Source: Flavobacteriaceae bacterium UBA3356
GTDB taxonomy: Bacteria > Bacteroidota > Bacteroidia > Flavobacteriales > Flavobacteriaceae
Assembly: GCA_002360635.1 (NCBI GenBank)
Contig: DEQW01000001.1
Span: 746,036 to 810,035 of the forward strand
DNA length: 64,000 nt
Direction: 5' to 3'
This document shows positions 43,743 through 50,219 of the stretch, piece after piece; position 1 is the first letter of the stretch, and every line of letters starts with the position of its first letter. The translations under genes and the position numbers were made by a program. The notes below the pieces were generated by a model. It worked only from the letters and a program-made list of their open reading frames with translations, did not search any database and was not told the origin of the DNA.

Positions 43743-45287
43743 ATGTCTGAAGCCAAACAATTAAGGATTGAAAAGCAAAATGAAATTAGCGAATCAGATG
43801 AGCCGAATAGTTTAAAAGAGTATTTAGAGTATACTATAACAGATGAATTAATGATTGGTTTATGTGGACCTATAGGAACAGATATTAATTTTGTATCTAA
43901 AACTTTACAACAAATTCTGGAGGATACATTTGATTATAAATGTATTGAAATAAAGCTAAGTGATTTTATTAGAAAGCATTATGATATTCAATCAAAAGTA
44001 AAATCATACAATAGTTATAAAAAGTTAATTGATTCTGGAAATAAGCTTCGTAATGATTTTGAAAATGATATCTTATCTAAAATTATAATTCATGAAATAA
44101 CTAAGGACCGACAGGCAGAATCAAAAAGTGATAAAGAGTTAGTTAAAAAAAAGAGAGTTTGCTATGTTATAAACTCTATAAAGCATATAGATGAATATAG
44201 GTTACTTAAAAAAGTTTATCAAAATATATTCTATTTTATAGGAGTCTTTTCCCCTCTCGAGGTTAGAAAAGAAAACTTAAAATTAAAAGGTATTGAAAAT
44301 TCTGATATTGAGAATTTAATAAAAATAGATTCTGATCAGGTAGAAGAACATGGTCAAAAAGTTTCCAAAACCTTTCCTAATGCAGATTATTTTTTGAGAA
44401 TCGAAGATAGTCATGATAAGATAGTTACAGACAAGCTACAAAGGTTTTTAGATTTAATATTTGGTACTAAAATAATTACACCCACTTATCAAGAAAATGC
44501 TATGTATATGGCTACTTCAGCATCAGCTAATTCTGCTTGTTTGTCTAGACAAGTAGGAGCTTCAATTACAAATATAAATGGTGATATTATTTCTGTCGGT
44601 TGGAATGATGTGCCTAAATATGGAGGAAATTTATATACAGAGAATGATGTAGATTCAAGTGACCATAGATGTATTAACAAAAGCGGCGGTAAATGTTTTA
44701 ATGATGAAGAAAAAAACGAATTAACTCAATTAATTATAAACCAATTAATTGATAAAAAAATTATTGATAAGGGAAAAATTGATGAAGCGAATAAGGTTCT
44801 AGGGGACTCTAGAATAAGAGATTTGATAGAGTTTTCAAGAGCAGTTCATGCAGAAATGCATGCAATAATTAATGCTACACAAAAGTCAGGTTCAGAGATT
44901 ATAGGCGGAAAACTATTTTGCACTACTTATCCTTGTCATAATTGTGCAAGACATATTGTTGCTTCAGGAATAAAGGAGGTTTATTTTATAGAGCCCTATA
45001 AAAAAAGTTTAGCTTTAAAACTACATAGTGACTCAATAACTGAAAGATTTAATACGGAAAATAGAGTAAAACTATTAATGTATGATGGTGTTTCGCCTAA
45101 GAGATATATAGATTTATTTAAAACACAAGATGAAGAAAAAAGGAAAAATAAAGGTGTGAAAATTAATTTAAAAAGAAAAAATGCATCACCTAGAAAGAGT
45201 ATTTCATTAGAAGCAATACCATATTTAGAGAAAAAAGCTACTGAAGAATTAAATAAAAATAATACCTTTGATAAAATCATTAACTAA
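43743..45287 (+). CDS. anti-phage dCTP deaminase-like protein (AvcD type)
   Basis: 514 residues in the two-domain order of anti-phage deoxycytidylate deaminases. The N-terminal P-loop-kinase-like domain (about 35-235) carries LMIGLCGPIGTDINFV in place of a standard Walker A: the lysine is missing. The C-terminal cytidine-deaminase domain (about 250-450) has zinc ligand His369 and catalytic Glu371 (RAVHAEMHAI) and the paired Cys398/Cys401 (YPCHNCARHI). A long insertion (about 295-365) and a lysine-rich tail follow the family plan. In known cases infection switches the enzyme on and it destroys dC nucleotides. Strongly AT-rich compared with hemB, so probably acquired. A 46-codon frame follows at four bases. 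Confidence 0.85.
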   Translation: MSEAKQLRIEKQNEISESDEPNSLKEYLEYTITDELMIGLCGPIGTDINFVSKTLQQILEDTFDYKCIEIKLSDFIRKHYDIQSKVKSYNSYKKLIDSGNKLRNDFENDILSKIIIHEITKDRQAESKSDKELVKKKRVCYVINSIKHIDEYRLLKKVYQNIFYFIGVFSPLEVRKENLKLKGIENSDIENLIKIDSDQVEEHGQKVSKTFPNADYFLRIEDSHDKIVTDKLQRFLDLIFGTKIITPTYQENAMYMATSASANSACLSRQVGASITNINGDIISVGWNDVPKYGGNLYTENDVDSSDHRCINKSGGKCFNDEEKNELTQLIINQLIDKKIIDKGKIDEANKVLGDSRIRDLIEFSRAVHAEMHAIINATQKSGSEIIGGKLFCTTYPCHNCARHIVASGIKEVYFIEPYKKSLALKLHSDSITERFNTENRVKLLMYDGVSPKRYIDLFKTQDEEKRKNKGVKINLKRKNASPRKSISLEAIPYLEKKATEELNKNNTFDKIIN

Positions 45288-45291
45288 TAAA

Positions 45292-45432
45292 ATGAGACCT
45301 AAACTACAGAATTCTAAAAGTCAATTAAAATTGAATTTTGAGAATACTGCGAAAGAAGTAAAGGTTATTTCTATTCAAAGATCTCAAAATAGAGAACTTA
45401 ATACGAAAATTTTAAATCGTAAGAGACATTAA
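45292..45432 (+). CDS. 46-residue basic small protein (or part of a small RNA) after the deaminase
   Basis: ATG-started frame, four bases after the deaminase stop, ending TAA at 45430-45432 just before a perfect terminator. The product (MRPKLQNSKSQLKLNF...ILNRKRH) has about a dozen Lys/Arg and no hydrophobic span. It matches nothing I know. The close spacing suggests one transcript with the deaminase. Deaminases of this class can be held off by a small RNA, so the same 180 bases may instead act as RNA. No Shine-Dalgarno site is visible, which is normal here. Confidence 0.45.
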   Translation: MRPKLQNSKSQLKLNFENTAKEVKVISIQRSQNRELNTKILNRKRH

Positions 45433-45444
45433 AAAACATTGCCT

Positions 45445-45469
45445 AAAGCCATCATATGATGGCTTTTTT
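45445..45469 (+). terminator. rho-independent terminator after the deaminase unit
   Basis: A perfect 22-base palindrome, arms AAAGCCATCAT (45445-45455) and ATGATGGCTTT (45456-45466), runs into a T tract to 45469. The innermost bases must open as the loop. Confidence 0.88.
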
Positions 45470-45504
45470 AATATAATTTTGGCACACTCAATTCTATTTC
45501 TACA

Positions 45505-45512
45505 TACCTTTG
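45505..45512 (+). promoter_or_regulatory. TAnnTTTG promoter box abutting a GTG start
   Basis: TACCTTTG, exact -7 consensus, ends four bases before the GTG start of the next gene. The mRNA would have almost no leader. Confidence 0.55.
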
Positions 45513-45516
45513 TTTC

Positions 45517-45870
45517 GTGAAACAATTTAAAGCACATATAAGCTATTTCTTTTTACTTGTAAGCCTGTTTTTGATTTCGGGTAATGCTTTTGCTGTTTCA
45601 AACGTATCTAATGAATCCTCAACCTCACAAGGAACAAGGTTTAGTGCCGATTTATTTTCGAAACAACTTTATTTTCACGAAGTATCGGTTATTGAGGTAT
45701 CCTATCAACAAACGGATGAGCCTATAAATCCGTTTATTTTATTTTATCAGCCGTTAGAACTTACAGAGGCTACTAATTACAACACTTCTAATACGCTCGA
45801 TTATTTTCCGCAACGGAATCTTAAAAAGCGAATTCAAGAACAGTTATATCCTTTCCATTTTTTTTGGTGA
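45517..45870 (+). CDS. small secreted protein of unknown function
   Basis: 117 residues from a GTG. A clear signal peptide (FFLLVSLFLISGNAFA) precedes a polar mature part with no known domain, ending LKKRIQEQLYPFHFFW. The GTG lies only four bases behind a promoter box, suggesting a leaderless transcript. No other start would keep the signal peptide. A 124-base gap follows. Confidence 0.55.
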   Translation: MKQFKAHISYFFLLVSLFLISGNAFAVSNVSNESSTSQGTRFSADLFSKQLYFHEVSVIEVSYQQTDEPINPFILFYQPLELTEATNYNTSNTLDYFPQRNLKKRIQEQLYPFHFFW

Positions 45871-45994
45871 ATGTTTCTTTTTCTGAAACAATAAACAGCC
45901 GGATTACTTAATAATAATCCCGGCAATACGTGTTTTATACTATTCAAAACACGTCATACTTTCACTAAAAATTAATTTAAAATTTTATAAAAAA

Positions 45995-46456
45995 ATGGAA
46001 ACAAGTTCCACCCTTATAGGGCTCGCTATATTATTATTGTTTATGGTACCTATAGTATTTGTAATTATTAAAAGCAGTTCAACCGAAAAAAAACTTAAAA
46101 AGAGTTTACAAAATTTGGCATCCCAAAATGGAGTAACAATAAATGCTTCTGAAGTGATAGGCAATACTCTTATCGGTCTGGACGAGAACGTTCATAAATT
46201 AGTGTTCTCTTATAAAAATAAGTTGACAGACACCTTTAAAACGGTCGATTTAAGCACTGTAAATGAGTGTCGGGTCGCTACATTTAAAGAACGTAAACAA
46301 CCTTTATCTCGTGTTGCTTTGGAATTGAGAAGCCCATCTGCTACAGATGAAATTATCTTCTATGAAGAAAATGACGACTCATCACCTTCAACAGATGCCG
46401 AAGTTTGCCTAAATCGAGCTAATTACTGGAAAAAAATGATTAAACAGCAAATTTAG
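45995..46456 (+). CDS. single-span membrane-anchored protein of unknown function
   Basis: 153 residues. One N-terminal membrane span (about 7-26, IGLAILLLFMVPIVFVIIK), then a cytoplasmic-type domain with KKLKKSLQNLASQNGVTINASEVIGNTLIGLDE and LVFSYKNKLTDTFKTVDLSTVNECRV. I do not recognise the family. A good terminator follows, so it is probably transcribed alone or with the secreted protein upstream. Confidence 0.6.
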   Translation: METSSTLIGLAILLLFMVPIVFVIIKSSSTEKKLKKSLQNLASQNGVTINASEVIGNTLIGLDENVHKLVFSYKNKLTDTFKTVDLSTVNECRVATFKERKQPLSRVALELRSPSATDEIIFYEENDDSSPSTDAEVCLNRANYWKKMIKQQI

Positions 46457-46482
46457 TAGTGATTGACAGGTTGTTTTTAAAA

Positions 46483-46509
46483 AGGGGGCCGATTTTGCCC
46501 TCTTTTTTT
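46483..46509 (+). terminator. rho-independent terminator after the membrane-anchored protein
   Basis: AGGGGGC (46483-46489) pairs with GCCCTCT (46497-46503) with one G-T pair, 7-base loop, then a run of T to 46509. Confidence 0.85.
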
Positions 46510-46580
46510 GGTTATTAACATTACCTTGTCATAAAATCGCCATTAAATTTTTATTTTAGTCAAAATTTATCTTTAAAGGA

Positions 46581-47690
46581 ATGACACTACTCTTACTGTA
46601 TGCTCTTATATCCATTTTCTTTTCATTTCTCTGTTCTATTTTAGAGGCAGCCCTGTTAAGCTTTACGCCCACTTACATAAAAATGAAAAAAAACGAAGGA
46701 AAAAACTATGCTTTAACCTTAGCTAATTTTAAAAAGGACATTGATAAGCCGTTAATTGCAATTTTAACGCTCAATACCATAGCCCATACCGTGGGCGCCA
46801 TTTTGGTTGGTGTGCAAGCAGAAAAAGTATGGCCTTCTGGAGGTATGGTAGGAATCGTTTCGGCGATAATGACTGTGTTGATTTTAATTGTTTCTGAAAT
46901 TATCCCTAAAACAATTGGTGCTACTTATTGGAAATCTCTAGGGAACTTTACTGCAAAGTTTTTAAAAATTATCATATTTCCGCTTAAGTATACAGGGATT
47001 TTGTGGCTATTAATGCTTACTACACGGCTTATAGGTAAATCTGCCCACGTTAGCACGATGAGCCGGGAAGAATTTATTGCCATTACCGATGCTGCGGAAG
47101 AAGAAGGTGTTTTTGAAGAAAATGAAACGACTGTAATTAAAAATCTTTTAGTTTTTAAATCAGTAAAGGCAAAAGATGTAATGACTCCTTTTCCGGTGGT
47201 AACGTTGGAAAATGAGAGCCTAACACTGAAAGATTTTCACGCCCAACACAAGAATCTACGCTTTTCAAGGATTCCTGTATATCGTGAAAAAACACATAAT
47301 ATAACCGGGTTTGTGCTACGTGATGATATTTTGGAACAAATTGTTGAGGAACACGGCGAATTGCAATTGATGGAATTAAAACGCGATATATTTGTAGTCG
47401 ATGCCGATAAGCCCATACCAGATTTGTTCGAAACCTTTATTAAACAACGTGTCCATATCGCTTCGGTTGTAGATGAATTTGGAAATACTATTGGTGTAGT
47501 AACCATGGAAGACATCATTGAAACCCTCTTAGGACTTGAAATCATGGACGAAAGTGATGCCATAGAAGATATGCAAATGCAAGCCCGAAAAAATTGGGAA
47601 CGCCGTGCAAAACGCATGGGAATTGAGTTAAGTGACATTCCCGAAAAAGATTTTAAGCAAGAAAAGGACAATACAGAAGATCAAAATTAG
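46581..47690 (+). CDS. CNNM/CorC-type transporter-associated protein (DUF21 plus CBS pair)
   Basis: 369 residues. The N-terminal DUF21 membrane domain has about four spans (1-150), including IVSEIIPKTIGATYW. Two CBS domains follow (about 195-310): MTPFPVVTL, FSRIPVYREKTHNITGFVLRDDIL and IASVVDEFGNTIGVVTMEDIIETLLGLEIMDE. Relatives bind adenine nucleotides and are linked to Mg2+/Co2+ efflux; some are called hemolysin-like. The C-terminal transporter-associated domain is missing or very short. It is two bases from ogt, so the two are co-transcribed. Confidence 0.88.
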   Translation: MTLLLLYALISIFFSFLCSILEAALLSFTPTYIKMKKNEGKNYALTLANFKKDIDKPLIAILTLNTIAHTVGAILVGVQAEKVWPSGGMVGIVSAIMTVLILIVSEIIPKTIGATYWKSLGNFTAKFLKIIIFPLKYTGILWLLMLTTRLIGKSAHVSTMSREEFIAITDAAEEEGVFEENETTVIKNLLVFKSVKAKDVMTPFPVVTLENESLTLKDFHAQHKNLRFSRIPVYREKTHNITGFVLRDDILEQIVEEHGELQLMELKRDIFVVDADKPIPDLFETFIKQRVHIASVVDEFGNTIGVVTMEDIIETLLGLEIMDESDAIEDMQMQARKNWERRAKRMGIELSDIPEKDFKQEKDNTEDQN

Positions 47691-47692
47691 TC

Positions 47693-48178
47693 GTGAAAAC
47701 CGAATATTTGAACACCCCAATAGGTTGGATGGAATTGAAAGGTAATGCCTTAGGCTTGACTTCGGCACTATTTATTGATAATGAAATTACTCCGCTAACA
47801 GATGTCTCAGAAACACTTCCTGAACCGCTTCAAAAAGCACTTCAACAACTATCCGAATACTTTAAAGGTGACCGACAAATATTTAATATTCCATTAAATC
47901 CACAAGGAACGGAATTTCAGCATAAAGTATGGAAAGAGTTACAAAAAGTCTCCTTTGGTAAAACCGCTAGTTATCAACAAATTGCTAATGCTTTGGGTGA
48001 CCCAAAAGTAATTCGGGCAGCTGCTTCAGCAAATGGTAAAAACCCGATTTCGATTATTATTCCCTGCCATCGTGTTATTGGTAGCGATGGCTCTTTAACG
48101 GGTTATGCGGGAGGATTGCACCGTAAAAAATGGCTATTACAACACGAAAGTCCGGTTAAACAAGGGGAGTTGTTTTAA
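47693..48178 (+). CDS. ogt: methylated-DNA--protein-cysteine methyltransferase
   Basis: 161 residues from a GTG two bases after the previous stop. The DNA-binding helix region (GTEFQHKVWKELQKVSFGKTASYQQIA) and the active-site IIPCHRVIG, acceptor Cys125, are clear, as is GYAGGLHRKKWLL. It removes O6-alkyl groups from guanine and is used up in the reaction. It lacks the regulatory Ada domain. Confidence 0.95.
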   Translation: MKTEYLNTPIGWMELKGNALGLTSALFIDNEITPLTDVSETLPEPLQKALQQLSEYFKGDRQIFNIPLNPQGTEFQHKVWKELQKVSFGKTASYQQIANALGDPKVIRAAASANGKNPISIIIPCHRVIGSDGSLTGYAGGLHRKKWLLQHESPVKQGELF

Positions 48179-48203
48179 TAGTCACTTCAAAAGGACGTTT
48201 CCG

Positions 48204-48211
48204 TATATTTG
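48204..48211 (+). promoter_or_regulatory. TAnnTTTG promoter box for the serine hydrolase
   Basis: TATATTTG, 16 bases before the ATG at 48228. Confidence 0.45.
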
Positions 48212-48227
48212 AAAGTATAGTTTATTT

Positions 48228-49367
48228 ATGAAGAGATTTCCAACTTGGCTCCTCGGCATCATAGCTGCAATCATACTGGTTTTATACCTAACCGATTATA
48301 ATTACATATTAAAAGGCATTCGGGTGGTTTATCTTACCGGTCATACTACAGCCTTTATTGACGACTTTAAGTATTTTGAAAGTGAAATAATTTCGGAAAG
48401 TAGCAATCCACAGCCGTGGCCTAAAGCCGAAGATTACAATACTGTAGAGCCAACTGAAACACTTACCAAAACCAATGAAGCATTGGGTACTGTTGCATTT
48501 TTAATCATTAAAAATGATAGTATTTATTATGAAAAGTATGCTGAAGGCTACAGCAAAGCTTCGCAGACCAATTCATTTTCAATGGCCAAAAGCGTGGTTT
48601 CTGCCTTATTGGGAAAAGCAATTTACGATGGGTACATTAAAAGTTTAAACCAACCTGTTGGCGACTTTTATCCAGAATTTAAAGACACGGGCTTAACGGT
48701 AGGCGATCTTTCTTCTATGGCTTCCGGCTTAAATTGGGACGAATCGTACAAAAACCCATTTGGTATCACGGCTCGTGCGTATTACGATGATAATCTAGCC
48801 GAAACCATTCTCAACCTAAAAGTAGTAGAAACCCCAGGGGAAAAGTATAAATATTTGAGTGGTAATACTCAATTATTGGCGATGGTAATTCAAAAAGCTA
48901 CAGAGAAGCAGTTAGCGACCTATTTACAGGAAAGCTTTTGGCAACCTATGGGTGCTGTAAAACCAGCTTTGTGGCAAGTAGATGATGACGAACACCGTTT
49001 GGTGAAAGCGTATTGTTGCATTGGTTCCAACGCGCGCGATTTTGCCCGTTTTGGTAAGCTCTACAAAGACTTCGGAAAATGGAACGGGAAACAACTATTG
49101 GATTCTGCTTTTGTGGCTAAATCAATCCAACCCAGATTTAAAGAAAACCCTGAATATGGTTACGGCTTTTGGCTGAATAAACTCAGTGGCAAAGATATAT
49201 TTGCCATGCGAGGTATTTTGGGTCAATACGTTATTGTTATTCCTGAAGATGATATTATAATTGTCCGTTTAGGGCATCACCGTGGTAAAAAAGAAGACGA
49301 TCCTTTTGGCAATGATTTTTACACATATATTGAAGAAGTGTATAAAATGTTAAATATAGGTTCGTAA
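48228..49367 (+). CDS. membrane-anchored serine hydrolase (class C beta-lactamase-like)
   Basis: 379 residues. One N-terminal span (about 4-23) is followed by a beta-lactamase/6-aminohexanoate-dimer-hydrolase fold. The nucleophile is Ser118 in the SMAK tetrad (S-x-x-K, Lys121). A YKYLSGNTQLLAMVI segment (about 205-220) supplies the tyrosine-type motif. A C-terminal LGHHRGKKED takes the place of KTG. Such enzymes are esterases, amidases or peptidases; resistance activity is not implied. It stands alone with its own promoter. Confidence 0.85.
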   Translation: MKRFPTWLLGIIAAIILVLYLTDYNYILKGIRVVYLTGHTTAFIDDFKYFESEIISESSNPQPWPKAEDYNTVEPTETLTKTNEALGTVAFLIIKNDSIYYEKYAEGYSKASQTNSFSMAKSVVSALLGKAIYDGYIKSLNQPVGDFYPEFKDTGLTVGDLSSMASGLNWDESYKNPFGITARAYYDDNLAETILNLKVVETPGEKYKYLSGNTQLLAMVIQKATEKQLATYLQESFWQPMGAVKPALWQVDDDEHRLVKAYCCIGSNARDFARFGKLYKDFGKWNGKQLLDSAFVAKSIQPRFKENPEYGYGFWLNKLSGKDIFAMRGILGQYVIVIPEDDIIIVRLGHHRGKKEDDPFGNDFYTYIEEVYKMLNIGS

Positions 49368-49413
49368 TTTTTTTGTAGTTTTAAATTCTCCCCGATTGTA
49401 AAATTTCAAAAGT

Positions 49414-50127
49414 ATGCTTACACGTATAAACCCAGAGCACGTTTTGTTTCTGGATATAGAAACTGTACCGCAATATCCAGATTACAACAATCTGGACGAA
49501 ACCGCAAAAGTATTGTGGGAGCAAAAAACAAAATACCAACGCAAAGAAGATTTTTCTCCCGAGGAGTTTTACGATAGAGCCGGTATTTGGGCCGAATTTG
49601 GTAAAATTGTCTGTATTTCGGTAGGGTATTTTAAAATGAAAGGTGACATCCGGAACTTTCGTGTTACGAGTTTTCACGGTGATGAAGCAACATTACTCAA
49701 AGAGTTTAAAACCCTGCTGCAAACCCACTTCAATAAACCGCAACATATACTATGTGCACATAATGGAAAGGAATTCGATTTTCCATATATCGCTCGGCGC
49801 ATGATTATCCACGGCATAAGCTTGCCATTTAAATTAAATCTATTCGGAAAAAAACCGTGGGAAGTTCCACATTTAGATACTTTAGAATTATGGAAATTTG
49901 GGGATTATAAAACATTTACTTCCTTAAAACTGATGGCTCATGTGTTGGGAATTCCTTCCCCAAAAGATGATATAGATGGCAGTGATGTACGAGATGTATA
50001 TTATGAAGAAAATGATATAGACCGTATCATCACCTATTGTGAAAAAGATACTATTACCGTTGCGCAAATTTTTCTAAAACTTCGGAATGAGGCACTTTTA
50101 GAGGAAGATGAGATTTTAACAGTTTAA
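49414..50127 (+). CDS. 3'-5' exonuclease, PolB-like (DEDDy)
   Basis: 237 residues with an RNase H-like exonuclease fold. Exo I is FLDIETVP (Asp14, Glu16), Exo II is CAHNGKEFDFPYIARRM (about 110-127), and Exo III is DIDRIITYCEKDTITVAQI (Y-x3-D, about 205-223). HLDTLELWKFG between them is typical of this family of stand-alone predicted PolB-like exonucleases. It acts on DNA or RNA; its role is unknown. Confidence 0.88.
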   Translation: MLTRINPEHVLFLDIETVPQYPDYNNLDETAKVLWEQKTKYQRKEDFSPEEFYDRAGIWAEFGKIVCISVGYFKMKGDIRNFRVTSFHGDEATLLKEFKTLLQTHFNKPQHILCAHNGKEFDFPYIARRMIIHGISLPFKLNLFGKKPWEVPHLDTLELWKFGDYKTFTSLKLMAHVLGIPSPKDDIDGSDVRDVYYEENDIDRIITYCEKDTITVAQIFLKLRNEALLEEDEILTV

Positions 50128-50145
50128 GAAAAAGTTTTTAATGCA

Positions 50146-50178
50146 AAAACCCCCACTTCAATTAAGAAAGGGGGTTTT
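50146..50178. terminator. bidirectional terminator between exonuclease and M4 protease
   Basis: AAAACCCCC (50146-50154) pairs exactly with GGGGGTTTT (50170-50178). The run of A on one side and T on the other suits both strands, fitting the convergent genes. Confidence 0.88.
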
Positions 50179-50219
50179 CTACATTCTGGTATTTAAGAAA
50201 TAGACTAACTAATTAAACG

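Noticed and set aside
47237..47671. A 144-codon minus-strand frame opposite the CBS-domain gene
   Set aside because: Serine/arginine-rich antisense translation with no domain; the sense frame is certain.
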